42,279 bases of DNA from Marinobacter sp. (GTDB lineage Bacteria; Pseudomonadota; Gammaproteobacteria; Pseudomonadales; Oleiphilaceae). The translations under genes and the position numbers were made by a program. The notes below the pieces were generated by a model. That model saw only the letters and a list, made by a program, of their open reading frames with translations. It was not told the DNA's origin and did not search any database. Below are positions 23,884 through 33,489 of this stretch, in pieces. How positions within the stretch are numbered: the first letter of the stretch is position 1; every line of letters begins with the position of its first letter. The stretch is taken from contig JAIUMV010000027.1 of assembly GCA_022565395.1 (NCBI GenBank), positions 1 to 42,279 of the forward strand, given 5' to 3'.

Positions 23884-26205
23884 ATGACCAAACCGCGCAA
23901 AAAGACTCAGTCCCGCACTCGCAAAGATCGTCGTCGGTCGCTATGGGCTCGGTTGTGGCGTCTTACCTGGCAACTGGCCTTGCTGGCTCTGGCAATTCTG
24001 GCAGGCTGGCTGGTTTATCTGGACGCTATCGTCACCTCCCGGTTTGAGGGCAAGCGCTGGGAAGTGCCATCCCGTGTTTACGCCCGGCCCCTTGAATTAT
24101 ACGACGGTGCCAGTCTTACCCGGGCAGGTTTGCAGCAGGAACTGGCCCTGATGGGCTATCGTAGTGGCGATGGTGCCCGGCCAGGTACCTACCGGCAAGC
24201 AGGCAGCCGCGTCCTGATCGGCGCCCGCGGGTTTCAGTTCCCGGATGGGCTTGAGCCGCCGCGCCAGCTGCAGTTCGATTTGGTTAATGGCCGGGCTGCT
24301 AACCTGCGGGTTTTGCGTGGCGAGGATTCGCCCATCGTCAGACTTGAGCCTGCCCAGATCGGGGGTATTTACCCCGGCCACCGGGAGGACCGAGTGCTGA
24401 TTCAGGTGGACGATATGCCCGCCCATTTCGAGGCCGCGCTGCTCGCGATTGAAGACCGGGATTTCTATCAGCACTGGGGTGTATCACCGGCGGCCATTGC
24501 CCGCGCCTCGCTGGTCAACCTGCGTGCTGGCCGGGTTGTGCAGGGTGGCAGCACTCTGACGCAACAGCTGGTAAAAAACTTTTTCCTCACCCGGGACCAG
24601 ACCCTGCTGCGTAAGGTAAATGAAGCCTTCATGTCGGTGCTGCTGGAGTGGCGCTACGACAAACCGGAAATACTCGAAGCCTATCTGAACGAAGTGTATC
24701 TCGGGCAGGCCGGTAGCCGGGCTATTCACGGTTTTGGCTTGGCCAGTCAGTTTTACTTCGGTGATCGTTTTGCTGACCTGGAACTGCATCAGGCCGCCTT
24801 GCTGGTCGCTATTGTCCGCGGTCCCAGTTTCTATGACCCCCGGCGTCACCCGGAGCGGGCGCTGCAAAGGCGCAATCTGGTGTTGGCAACCCTGGCAGAG
24901 CAGGGCGCCATCAGTGAAAGCCAGGCACGGGAGGCGCGAGCCAAGCCGCTGGGTGTAGTGGCGCGTCCCAATTACAGCGAAAACCGCTATCCGGCGTTTA
25001 TTGATCTGGTCAGGCGTCACCTGGCGCGGGACTACCGTACTGAAGACCTGCAAAGTGAAGGCTTGCGCATTTTTACCACCTTGGATCCGGCCCTGCAGGC
25101 GCATGCCGAGCGCAGTGTCAGCCAGACCCTGGCGCAGCTGGACGGTCCCGGAGGCGAGCAGGCTCTGGAGGCCGCCATGCTGGTCACCGCCCGGGACAGC
25201 GGCGAAGTGGTGGCGCTGGTGGGTGGGCGAGATCCTCAATTTGCCGGCTTCAACCGTGCGGTAGACGCGCGCCGTCCCATTGGGTCGCTGATCAAGCCCT
25301 TCGTCTATCTGGCAGCACTGCAGCAGCCTGCTGATTACACCCTGATCACGCCTTTGAATGACCGGCCCTTCTCTCTGGTATTTGATGACGGCAGGCGCTG
25401 GGAGCCCAAGAACTATGATGGCCGAGTGCATGGCGATGTGGCGCTGCATGAGGCTCTGGCCAAGTCCTATAATCTGGCCGCTGTGCGCTTGGGCCTGGAT
25501 GTTGGCGTTGACCGGGTGATTGAGCTGCTGCAGAAGTTGGGTGTGGAACATCCGGTATCCCGTTATCCGTCCATGTTGCTGGGGGCAACGGCCATGACGC
25601 CGGTAACCGTTGCTTCTCTGTACCAGGGCATTGCCAGTTCAGGCTTCAATACGCCCTTGCGTACTATTCGCAGTGTTACCGATGCCAGTGGTCAGGCCCT
25701 CAGCCGCTATCCCCTGGCGGTTGCTCAGGTGGCCGACCCTGCCGCCGTGCATCTGGTTCAATACGGGCTGCAGGAGGTCATGCAGGAGGGTACCGGGCGC
25801 TCAGCCTACCGCTGGTTATCGCGAGACCTGATGGTTGCCGGCAAAACCGGCACCACGGATGATGGACGTGATAGCTGGTTTGCAGGCTTCAGTGGGGACT
25901 GGCTGGCAGTAACCTGGGTGGGGCGCGACGATAACGGGCCTACCCGTTTCAGCGGTGCCACTGGCGCATTGCCTGTGTGGGCCAGCTTTATGGCGGAAGT
26001 GCCACAGCATGGCTTTACACCGATTATTCCGGATGGTATCGGTTATCATTGGGTTCAGAGTGAGCAGCAGGCATTGACGAACGAGCACTGCCCGGGTGCC
26101 CGGTTGATGCCGTTTATCGTTGGCAGTGAGCCGGTGGCTCAACATAGCTGCCCAGGCGAAACGGGGCGCCGTCTGCGTCATTGGTTTGAGGGGTTGTTCA
26201 GGTGA
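23884..26205 (+). CDS. mrcB: Penicillin-binding protein 1B
   Basis: Bifunctional peptidoglycan synthase of 773 residues: glycosyltransferase plus transpeptidase. A basic cytoplasmic tail (1-28), a membrane helix (about 29-49) and a UB2H-type region come first. The GT51 domain shows the catalytic Glu190 in LAIEDRDFYQHWG and GGSTLTQQLVKN (221-232). The transpeptidase has Ser468-x-x-Lys471 (SLIK), SYN (528-530) and KTGT (654-657), all intact. I chose ATG 23884, giving the usual N terminus. A TATAAT lies at 23872-23877, but that would leave almost no leader, so the promoter is uncertain. The stop overlaps the next gene's start. Confidence 0.95.
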   Translation: MTKPRKKTQSRTRKDRRRSLWARLWRLTWQLALLALAILAGWLVYLDAIVTSRFEGKRWEVPSRVYARPLELYDGASLTRAGLQQELALMGYRSGDGARPGTYRQAGSRVLIGARGFQFPDGLEPPRQLQFDLVNGRAANLRVLRGEDSPIVRLEPAQIGGIYPGHREDRVLIQVDDMPAHFEAALLAIEDRDFYQHWGVSPAAIARASLVNLRAGRVVQGGSTLTQQLVKNFFLTRDQTLLRKVNEAFMSVLLEWRYDKPEILEAYLNEVYLGQAGSRAIHGFGLASQFYFGDRFADLELHQAALLVAIVRGPSFYDPRRHPERALQRRNLVLATLAEQGAISESQAREARAKPLGVVARPNYSENRYPAFIDLVRRHLARDYRTEDLQSEGLRIFTTLDPALQAHAERSVSQTLAQLDGPGGEQALEAAMLVTARDSGEVVALVGGRDPQFAGFNRAVDARRPIGSLIKPFVYLAALQQPADYTLITPLNDRPFSLVFDDGRRWEPKNYDGRVHGDVALHEALAKSYNLAAVRLGLDVGVDRVIELLQKLGVEHPVSRYPSMLLGATAMTPVTVASLYQGIASSGFNTPLRTIRSVTDASGQALSRYPLAVAQVADPAAVHLVQYGLQEVMQEGTGRSAYRWLSRDLMVAGKTGTTDDGRDSWFAGFSGDWLAVTWVGRDDNGPTRFSGATGALPVWASFMAEVPQHGFTPIIPDGIGYHWVQSEQQALTNEHCPGARLMPFIVGSEPVAQHSCPGETGRRLRHWFEGLFR

Positions 26206-26765
26206 AAGGCGCTAAGAATTTAGCTGTATTGCTGGCGTTACTGGCTCTGGTGGGTTGTTCTACGGCTCATGGGCCTATCTATGCTCCCATGGGTGGCGCA
26301 CCATCGCAGCCAGCGCAATCCAGGCCAGCCCCGCCCCCGGAGCCGCCGTCAGCCCCACCCCCGGCGCCTGTCCAACAGGATGCCGTGCAGGACCCGCAGC
26401 CCCAGCGTCAGCCGGTCCAGCGCCACGCGGAGCAGGGCGAGCCGCTGTCGCCGGCGGCCCGGAGTCTGGTGGAGCGTGCTGATGCGTTGATTAGTCAGGG
26501 CGATACACAGGGCGCCATTGCCCAGTTGGAGCGGGCTCAGCGCATATCGCCGCGATCTCCGGAAGTCTATTTCAAGCTGGCGGAGGCCTATGCCCTGCGA
26601 AACCAATTGGGGTCGGCAGAGCAATTCACCCTGCGCGGGTTGAGTCTGGCGGGCAACAATGAACGCCTGCAGCGCTCGGGCTGGATGTTGCTTGCTGATA
26701 TTCGGCGCGCTGCTGGTAACATGGCGGGCGCTGCGCAGGCAGATGCGCGTGCGGCGTCACTTTAA
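26202..26765 (+). CDS. TPR lipoprotein downstream of PBP1b
   Basis: 187 residues starting with a GTG that overlaps the mrcB stop (GTGA), hence translationally coupled to PBP1b. It has a lipoprotein signal peptide with the lipobox LVGC (Cys19), a long Pro/Gln-rich linker (about 28-72) and two or three TPR units (about 78-185: DALISQGDTQGAIAQLERAQRISP..., VYFKLAEAYALRNQLGSAEQF). The position suggests a partner or activator of PBP1b, comparable in role, not sequence, to LpoB; the residue after the lipid Cys is Ser, consistent with outer membrane sorting. Confidence 0.8.
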   Translation: MKGAKNLAVLLALLALVGCSTAHGPIYAPMGGAPSQPAQSRPAPPPEPPSAPPPAPVQQDAVQDPQPQRQPVQRHAEQGEPLSPAARSLVERADALISQGDTQGAIAQLERAQRISPRSPEVYFKLAEAYALRNQLGSAEQFTLRGLSLAGNNERLQRSGWMLLADIRRAAGNMAGAAQADARAASL

Positions 26766-26942
26766 ACTCGCGACTTTCAGCGCGGGATGGCGGAACTGCT
26801 AAACTTAGTCAAAGGTGCCACTCAGAGGCTTCTTTGTTAAAACCGATCGATCAGCTCGCGCTGTCGTCGTTTGCCACTCAACCAGGGGGTAGGGCTTGAA
26901 CGCTGGCCGTACAAACCGCACTGCTTATCATGGGGTCATCGT

Positions 26943-27530
26943 TTGTCGCTGATTCCCTTCAGAAAGTCCCGAGCGAAGCGATTTGAAGATTGCGTGCAGC
27001 CCCATATGCGCAGCATGTATCGCTTTGCCTACCGTCTGACCGGACAGCAGGATGATGCTGAGGATCTGGTACAGGATGTGCTCGCCAAGCTATATCCAAA
27101 GGCGGACGAGGTTTTTGAGGTGGAGCAACTCGGGCCCTGGCTGAATCGTGTACTCTACCGTCAATTTATAGATCTGACCCGCAAGCGTGCGCGTCAGGCG
27201 GATCGCCCCTTAAGCTCTGTCGTGGAGGATGAGGCGGCTCAGGACTTTGTCGATACATTAATTACCGCAGATGTGGAACCCGATCAGGATCTTGATCGTT
27301 ATAAGTTGCAGAAGGCCATGGCAAATGCATTGGCCAGTCTGCCGCCCGACCAACGCAGCTTGGTCATACTGCATGATGTGGATGGTTGGAAGCAGGAAGA
27401 TATAGCGGAAGTGCTTGAAATTGCGGTAGGCACGGTAAAGTCCCGACTTCACCGCTGCCGGGCCAAGCTCCGTGCCCAGTTGGGGGCTGAGCTGGAACCC
27501 TTTCTGCCCGGTTCGCGTGTGGATGATTGA
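26943..27530 (+). CDS. ECF-family RNA polymerase sigma factor
   Basis: About 195 residues. Region 2 is FEDCVQPHMRSMYRFAYRLTGQQDDAEDLVQDVLAKLY with the polymerase-binding DAEDLVQDV; region 4 is LASLPPDQRSLVILHDVDGWKQEDIAEVLEIAVGTVKSRLHRCRAKLR with a clear helix-turn-helix. No ATG fits: the TTG at 26943 gives the normal N terminus, while another TTG at 26871 would add 24 unlikely residues. The start is therefore uncertain. A zinc-type anti-sigma gene follows 10 bases later, so this is a sigma/anti-sigma pair answering an envelope or redox signal. Its own recognition promoter was not found. Confidence 0.88.
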   Translation: MSLIPFRKSRAKRFEDCVQPHMRSMYRFAYRLTGQQDDAEDLVQDVLAKLYPKADEVFEVEQLGPWLNRVLYRQFIDLTRKRARQADRPLSSVVEDEAAQDFVDTLITADVEPDQDLDRYKLQKAMANALASLPPDQRSLVILHDVDGWKQEDIAEVLEIAVGTVKSRLHRCRAKLRAQLGAELEPFLPGSRVDD

Positions 27531-27540
27531 GGTGATAAAC

Positions 27541-28224
27541 ATGAATTGTCAGAACGCCAAACTACAGATGGCTGATCTGGCTGCCGGTACCCTGCCAGCG
27601 CCGGAGCAGGCGGCTTTACAGGCGCATATCGCAGAGTGTGAGCTGTGCGCGCGGCGCTGGCGCTGGGAACAGAAACTGGCGGGTGCGCTCCGGCACGATG
27701 ATATTCCAGAGCCTTCTGCAGATTTTGAGCGGCGGGTCTTGGCCGCTGTGACGGGCGGGCAGGCCTCGCCCCGGCGGATACCAAAAGCCTGGTGGGGCGG
27801 CGGCGGTATTGCTGCCGCACTGGTGGTAGGGGTGTTTCTGGGCCAAGGGATGCAACGGTCTGAGCCGGTACCCGTCCTGGCGGATGCTGTGCCCGTGGTT
27901 GATGCGCCAATCGAGGCTATACCCGCAGCCTGGGAGCGTGAGCAGACGGTGCGCCTGGCCTTCAGTTCAGGATCTGCCCTGGAGAATGTCAGCCTGACAC
28001 TGGAATTGCCGCCCCATGTTGAGCTGGCGCGCTTCCCCGGTCACCGGGAGCTGACCTGGCGAGTGAATCTGCAGCCGGGCGATAACATTATTGCGTTACC
28101 TTTACGTATCGCCTATCCGGATGCCGGTGAACTGGTGGCGCATCTGGATGATGGTACCAGCAAGAAGACGTTCCGGGCACCGATCCCGGGGCTGCCTTTG
28201 ACGAACGAGGAGCCTTCGTCATGA
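27541..28224 (+). CDS. Membrane anti-sigma factor with zinc (ZAS) domain
   Basis: 227 residues. The N terminus has the HxxxCxxC signature His29-Cys33-Cys36 of the zinc-binding anti-sigma domain (HIAECELC), with Cys3 as a possible fourth ligand. A single membrane helix follows (about 85-104, GIAAALVVGVFLG), then a periplasmic domain of about 120 residues rich in beta-strand (VRLAFSSGSALENVSLTLELPPHVELARFPG...). Ribosome binding site GAGGTG is well placed. It should hold the adjacent ECF sigma factor at the membrane. The periplasmic part looks like an immunoglobulin-like fold, but this is only an impression. Its stop overlaps the next start (ATGA). Confidence 0.87.
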   Translation: MNCQNAKLQMADLAAGTLPAPEQAALQAHIAECELCARRWRWEQKLAGALRHDDIPEPSADFERRVLAAVTGGQASPRRIPKAWWGGGGIAAALVVGVFLGQGMQRSEPVPVLADAVPVVDAPIEAIPAAWEREQTVRLAFSSGSALENVSLTLELPPHVELARFPGHRELTWRVNLQPGDNIIALPLRIAYPDAGELVAHLDDGTSKKTFRAPIPGLPLTNEEPSS

Positions 28225-28739
28225 AGAGTGTTAAGCGTATTTCCGGCTTTGCCCGCGGGCTGAGTGTCGCGGTATTGATGCCACTTTTGTTCTGGTTGCC
28301 AGCGGCCCACGCGCATAATGATTTGGACGTCACCATGCGTATGGTGCTGGATGATGAAGAGCTGGCTGGCAGCATGGTGCAGGAGTTGCAGTTGCCCGAG
28401 CTGCTGCTGCGTGACGATTTTGCCAATTTCGACCGTGCCGATATCCGGGATGTGCATGCCCATGCTCAGGCCCTTGCGCGGCAGGCGGAAAGCGTGGTGG
28501 CGGACGTGCGCTCAGATGTGGTGGGTGGTGTCAGTGATGCCGCCAGGGTTGACGCACGCGAAGCGCTGGAAGCGACCCGAGCAGAGTTGGAAACAACGCT
28601 GGACTCGGTGCGGGCGGACCTTGAAAATGCCATACAGGACACCCGCGACGAAGTGGATAATCTGGTGAATGAAGTGGTTGATCTTCTCGAGGGTGCGTTG
28701 AACACGGTAAACAGCACCCTCAACACTTTGCTTGACTGA
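28221..28739 (+). CDS. Secreted acidic helical protein of unknown function
   Basis: 172 residues, no family recognised. A signal peptide (basic start, SVAVLMPLLFWLPAAHA) is cleaved near residue 31. The mature part is acidic; from about residue 70 to the end it is a long amphipathic helix with heptad and 11-residue-like periodicity (ARQAESVVADVRSDVV...REALEATRAELETTLDSVRADLENAIQDTRDEVDNL), as in apolipoprotein-like or coiled-coil stress proteins. No cysteines. The start overlaps the anti-sigma stop, so it belongs to the sigma/anti-sigma operon and is likely its effector or signal partner in the periplasm. A terminator follows. Confidence 0.75.
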   Translation: MKSVKRISGFARGLSVAVLMPLLFWLPAAHAHNDLDVTMRMVLDDEELAGSMVQELQLPELLLRDDFANFDRADIRDVHAHAQALARQAESVVADVRSDVVGGVSDAARVDAREALEATRAELETTLDSVRADLENAIQDTRDEVDNLVNEVVDLLEGALNTVNSTLNTLLD

Positions 28740-28787
28740 AACTCTCCCTACATAGCCCAGCCAGGGCTGAGGTGAATGGCCCCTGAT

Positions 28788-28817
28788 CCCCCTGTCGCCT
28801 GACAGCTTGGGGTTTTT
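28788..28817 (+). terminator. Rho-independent terminator of the ECF operon
   Basis: CCCC-CTGTC pairs with GACAG-(ctt)-GGGG, a 9-bp stem with a short loop and a 3-nt bulge, followed by TTTTT (28813-28817). It ends the ECF/anti-sigma/secreted protein transcript before the TPR-barrel gene. Confidence 0.8.
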
Positions 28818-28829
28818 GTTGTTAGTGCT

Positions 28830-28848
28830 ATACATCCGCTGGATGTAT
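28830..28848. promoter_or_regulatory. Operator-like palindrome upstream of the TPR-barrel gene
   Basis: Perfect 8-bp inverted repeat ATACATCC-GCT-GGATGTAT, centred 46 bases upstream of the proposed start at 28885 and directly after the terminator. Its size suits a dimeric repressor or activator. No matching regulator is seen in the window. Confidence 0.45.
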
Positions 28849-28884
28849 CCTGACAGTTTGTTAGGAATTGTAACGGGGGTTGTC

Positions 28885-30246
28885 TTGGCTCGTCTTCACT
28901 TGCGCTCAGCCGTCATCGCGCTTGGCCTGATCTGTAACATTGCCTACCCGGTCGCCGCTGCAGAAGCAGCGCCGTTGGCTGTGGACGCTGGTGCTGATGC
29001 TGCGGCTGATCCTCGAGCATTGTTTCGTGCGGGTGCCCAAGCGTTCAATGAGGGCGACCTGCAGCGGGCGCGTGAGCTGCTGGAGCGGGCCCGTCACGCC
29101 GGTTTAGCCTCTGACGCCCTGCGCTACAATCTTGGTGTCGTCTATTACCGCTTGGGGGATCTGGAGTCTGCCCTCCGGGAATTTATGGACTTGGTGTCAA
29201 CCCGCCACAGGGATCTGGCACTCTACAATCTAGGCCTTGTCGCCCAGGCTCAGGGCCGCTCTGCCGTAGCACAGGATTACTTTACGCAAGTTGCCAAAAT
29301 GGCGGAACAGGATAACCTGCGTCGTCTGGCGATGGGGCAGCTGGTGAGTGCTGCGCAGCAACAGCAGGAAGAGCGGCGCTGGCTGGGTTATCTTTCACTG
29401 TCAGCCGGCTATGAAGATAATCTTTCGTTGCTGCCTGATGCTGTCAGCAGCAATCTTGCCGACACCTTCAGCGAGGCCATACTGGTTGCTCGCGGTAGTC
29501 TATGGCAGCGTCGTGAGCGTAATCGCCTGGACCGCCTTGAGCTGACAGGTAATCTTTATCGCCGGCACTACTATAGCGAGTCCGACTTCAGCAACGATGC
29601 CGCGCAGCTCGCCATCGCCTGGGTAACCGAGCAGGGCCCGAATCATTGGCGCGCGGCCCTCAACCAAGGCTGGATTCGCACCGGTGGTGAGCCCCGTGAG
29701 TGGCAAACCAGTGTTGATCTCCGGGCACGGCACACAGGCTGTGGCAGCCACCCCTCATCACGTTGCGAGCTGGCGTTGCGGGCAACCTATATCCGCCCCT
29801 ATGAGCGTTTCAAGGCGTATGAGGGTACTCGCTATCAGCTTACCGCCAGTCAGCGCGATCAATGGGGTAACTGGCAGGGTGATCTGCGCTACCGGTTTGA
29901 GGTCAACAATCGCAGGGATCTTGAGCTTGATGATTTGTTCGTCAGTCTGTCGCCCTGGCGTCACGGGGTGCAGACGAGCCTCCGATACCGGCGCTGGCCC
30001 TCATGGGTGCCGGGCCTGGAGGCTGACTATCGGTTAAGCGATTACCCGGATCGTTACCGCCTCGGAGAGGACGCTGAAGGGCGCCGCCGGGATCATCGCT
30101 ATCAGGGGCGAGGATTTCTGGAAGTGAAACCCAGTCAACGTCTGCTGATCACCCTGGAAGGCAGCTATACCCGCAACGACAGCGCCTTGCCCCGTTACGA
30201 TTACGACAACCAGGTCTATCAGCTTGTCTTTGGCTTGATTCTCTAA
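28885..30246 (+). CDS. TPR-domain outer membrane beta-barrel protein (Slam-like architecture)
   Basis: About 453 residues. Signal peptide (ALGLICNIAYPVAAAEA), then three or so TPR units (about 40-150: LFRAGAQAFNEGDLQRARELLERA, LRYNLGVVYYRLGDLESALREF, LALYNLGLVAQAQGRSAVAQDYF). From about 165 to the end there are alternating aromatic strands ending in VYQLVFGLIL, as in outer membrane barrels with a C-terminal beta-signal. N-terminal TPR plus C-terminal barrel is the architecture of the surface lipoprotein assembly modifier (Slam) family; I could not confirm this. Start choice: TTG at 28885 with GGGGG upstream gives a clean signal peptide; ATG at 28843 is possible. It lies behind a terminator, so it is probably a separate unit. 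Confidence 0.68.
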   Translation: MARLHLRSAVIALGLICNIAYPVAAAEAAPLAVDAGADAAADPRALFRAGAQAFNEGDLQRARELLERARHAGLASDALRYNLGVVYYRLGDLESALREFMDLVSTRHRDLALYNLGLVAQAQGRSAVAQDYFTQVAKMAEQDNLRRLAMGQLVSAAQQQQEERRWLGYLSLSAGYEDNLSLLPDAVSSNLADTFSEAILVARGSLWQRRERNRLDRLELTGNLYRRHYYSESDFSNDAAQLAIAWVTEQGPNHWRAALNQGWIRTGGEPREWQTSVDLRARHTGCGSHPSSRCELALRATYIRPYERFKAYEGTRYQLTASQRDQWGNWQGDLRYRFEVNNRRDLELDDLFVSLSPWRHGVQTSLRYRRWPSWVPGLEADYRLSDYPDRYRLGEDAEGRRRDHRYQGRGFLEVKPSQRLLITLEGSYTRNDSALPRYDYDNQVYQLVFGLIL

Positions 30247-30298
30247 TGCCATAACCCACGCCCTGTCCTTGGCCGCGAAATGCTGGCGAGACGAGAAG

Positions 30299-30324
30299 GG
30301 GGAGGGGGGTTATCGCCCCTCCCC
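30299..30324. terminator. Hairpin between convergent TPR-barrel and lipase genes
   Basis: GGGGAGGGG pairs with CCCCTCCCC around an 8-nt loop (30308-30315). The 9-bp stem stands between the two convergent stop codons and could serve both strands, but neither side has a T-run. Confidence 0.6.
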
Positions 30325-30337
30325 AACAGAGGGTTAA

Positions 30338-31282
<945 letters not shown>

Positions 31283-31453
31283 TCATTGTTATGAAACTGA
31301 GGCGACGCCACTGCCGCCCACAGGGGGCGGAGCATCCTTGCGCTGACGTTGCCTTGTTCTTCGTTGTTAGCAGGTCAGTGCACGGTAACCGCTACCCTGG
31401 GCAACGGTTTGTAACGCTGTGTGCATTGCTTAAATGTTAATCAATTGACGCGC

Positions 31454-31469
31454 GCAATCCTGTTACCAA
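31454..31469 (-). promoter_or_regulatory. Candidate sigma-54 promoter of lipA
   Basis: Minus strand TTGGTA-N6-TTGC with GG and GC exactly 10 bases apart. The core dinucleotides and both TTG/TTGC parts fit; the usual CAC after TGG is not kept. It would give a lipA leader of about 185 nt. Sigma-54 dependence of pseudomonad lipase is known; no clear activator site was seen upstream. Confidence 0.38.
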
Positions 31470-31495
31470 GTGTAATCTGGCGAGATCTGTGTCAC

Positions 31496-31520
31496 AAAAA
31501 AGGGCCTCCAGAGGAGGCCC
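31496..31520 (-). terminator. Rho-independent terminator after hemL
   Basis: On the minus strand GGGCCTCC-TCT-GGAGGCCC, a perfect 8-bp GC-rich stem with a 3-nt loop, followed by TTTTTT. It lies 27 bases after the hemL stop and ends the ClC-hemJ-thiD-thiE-hemL run. Confidence 0.93.
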
Positions 31521-31547
31521 GCTAACGAACTATCGGGAGGCGTGATA

Positions 31548-32828
31548 TCAGAGCTGCTGCATCACAGTACGTGCGGCATCCAGCGTGTGGGCGATATCAT
31601 CATCACTCAGGGCGGCGGAGGTAAAGCCGGCTTCGAAGGCTGAGGGGGCGAGATAAACACCCTGCTTGAGCATGCCCTGGAAAAACTGCTTGAAGCGCTC
31701 CACATCGCAGGCCATGACCTGCTCGAAACGTGTGATCTTTTCCTGCTCGCTGAAGAAGAAGCCAAACATGGCTCCGGCCCCTTGCACTGCCAGCGGTACG
31801 CCTGTGTCGGTCGCCACTGTTTTCAGACCGTTCATCAGGGTTTGGGTTTTCGCCTCCAGTGCGGCGTGGAAACCAGGTGCCGATATGGCCGTCAACGTTG
31901 TCAGGCCTGCCGCCATGGCCAGTGGATTGCCGGACAGGGTGCCCGCCTGATACACCGGCCCCAGCGGCGCGATGTGCTCCATAATGGCCCGCTTACCGCC
32001 AAAGGCGCCGACGGGTAGCCCGCCCCCGATGATTTTGCCCAGGGCAGTAAGGTCCGGTGTTACGCCGTAGTAGCCTTGAGCGCCCCCCAGTGATACCCGG
32101 AAGCCGGTCATGACCTCGTCAAAGATCAGCACGCTGCCATAGTCGTCACAAACCTCGCGCAAGCCTTCAAGGAAGCCGGGCACAGGCGGGATGCAGTTCA
32201 TGTTACCCGCTACCGGCTCCACAATAATGGCAGCGATCTGCTCCCCCAGCTCTGCAAAGGTCTGGCGTACGCTGTCAACATCGTTGTAATCCAGCGTCAG
32301 AGTGTGCTCGGCCAGGCTGGCGGGAATGCCGGGGGAGTTGGGCACGCCCAGGGTCAGGGCGCCGGAGCCGGCCTTTACCAGCAATGAATCCACGTGGCCG
32401 TGGTAGCAGCCCTCAAACTTGACGATCTTGTCGCGGCCAGTGTAGCCGCGGGCCAGACGGATAGCACTCATGGTGGCCTCAGTGCCTGAGTTCACCATCC
32501 GCACCAGGTCAATGGAGGGCACCAGCTCGCAGACCTTCTGCGCCATGCGGGTTTCAATTTCCGTGGGGGCGCCATAACCCACCCCCAGATCGATCTGGGC
32601 GTGCAGTGCGTCCAGAATACGCTGGTCACCATGGCCCAGGATCATCGGCCCCCAGGAGCCGATGTAATCAATATAGCGCTTGCCGTCCTCATCGTAGAGG
32701 TAAGCGCCTTTGGCATGGTTGAAGAACAATGGTGTGCCACCGACGCCCTTGAATGCCCGCACCGGCGAATTGACGCCGCCCGGAATGTATTTCTGCGCCT
32801 GGGCGAACAAGGTTTCAGATTGCGTCAT
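31548..32828 (-). CDS. hemL: Glutamate-1-semialdehyde 2,1-aminomutase
   Basis: PLP enzyme of 426 residues that makes 5-aminolevulinate for tetrapyrrole synthesis. It begins [31 protein letters not shown], the usual start, and has the PLP-binding Lys in [17 protein letters not shown], the FDEVMTGFR motif and [18 protein letters not shown]. The longer frame upstream to 32993 overlaps thiE and is unlike the family, so ATG 32828 is chosen. The start overlaps the thiE end by 14 bases. hemL next to thiE-thiD is also recalled from Pseudomonas. Confidence 0.97.
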   Translation of the reverse strand: MTQSETLFAQAQKYIPGGVNSPVRAFKGVGGTPLFFNHAKGAYLYDEDGKRYIDYIGSWGPMILGHGDQRILDALHAQIDLGVGYGAPTEIETRMAQKVCELVPSIDLVRMVNSGTEATMSAIRLARGYTGRDKIVKFEGCYHGHVDSLLVKAGSGALTLGVPNSPGIPASLAEHTLTLDYNDVDSVRQTFAELGEQIAAIIVEPVAGNMNCIPPVPGFLEGLREVCDDYGSVLIFDEVMTGFRVSLGGAQGYYGVTPDLTALGKIIGGGLPVGAFGGKRAIMEHIAPLGPVYQAGTLSGNPLAMAAGLTTLTAISAPGFHAALEAKTQTLMNGLKTVATDTGVPLAVQGAGAMFGFFFSEQEKITRFEQVMACDVERFKQFFQGMLKQGVYLAPSAFEAGFTSAALSDDDIAHTLDAARTVMQQL

Positions 32829-33489
32829 GGTGTGCTCCTGATTGAAAGAATGCGTGATGCTGCTGGAACAAAGACTGGTAAGCCTTGGCCCGGCTGCAGA
32901 TGTCCGGTTGCGAGAATACATCGCCGATGACGGCCAATAAATCCGCACCGGCACGGATAAGGTCTGCGCCATTCGCCAGCGTAACGCCGCCAATGGCAGT
33001 AAGCGGTCTGGCCAGCACTTTAGCTGCGGTCAGGACGGACAGTTCAGCGCTGGGGGCGCCGGGCTTGGTGCCCGAAGTAAAGAAGCGGCCAAATGCCAGG
33101 TAATCTGCGCCTTGCTGCTGGGCCCGCTCCGCCAGTGCCAGCTGGCCATGACAGGTCGCGCCAATAATGGCATCCGGGCCGAGCAGTTGTCGTGCCGCCG
33201 CCAGGCTGCCATCTTGCTGGCCCAGATGTGCACCCTGAGCCCGAACCCGTTTGGCCAGGGCGGGGTCATCATTGATCAGCAGGGGCACCTGATAATGCAT
33301 GCACAGGCTGACGAGATCCTGGGCATGCTTCAGCCGTTCCACCTCGCTGGATTTCTTGTCCCGGTACTGCACCAGTACAGCGCCTCCAGCCAGTGCCGCT
33401 TCGACGCCGGTCAGAAGCTTACTGCCCGGTAGCAGGTCAGGGTCGGTGATCACATACAGGCCGGGCAGGATACCTTTGCTGTTGTTCAT
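32815..33489 (-). CDS. thiE: Thiamine-phosphate synthase
   Basis: Couples HMP-pyrophosphate with thiazole phosphate to give thiamine phosphate. The 224 residues form a TIM barrel with [68 protein letters not shown] and LTAIGGV, all family motifs. ATG 33489 overlaps the thiD stop. No TPP riboswitch is visible upstream, as the gene lies inside an operon. Confidence 0.95.
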   Translation of the reverse strand: MNNSKGILPGLYVITDPDLLPGSKLLTGVEAALAGGAVLVQYRDKKSSEVERLKHAQDLVSLCMHYQVPLLINDDPALAKRVRAQGAHLGQQDGSLAAARQLLGPDAIIGATCHGQLALAERAQQQGADYLAFGRFFTSGTKPGAPSAELSVLTAAKVLARPLTAIGGVTLANGADLIRAGADLLAVIGDVFSQPDICSRAKAYQSLFQQHHAFFQSGAHHDAI

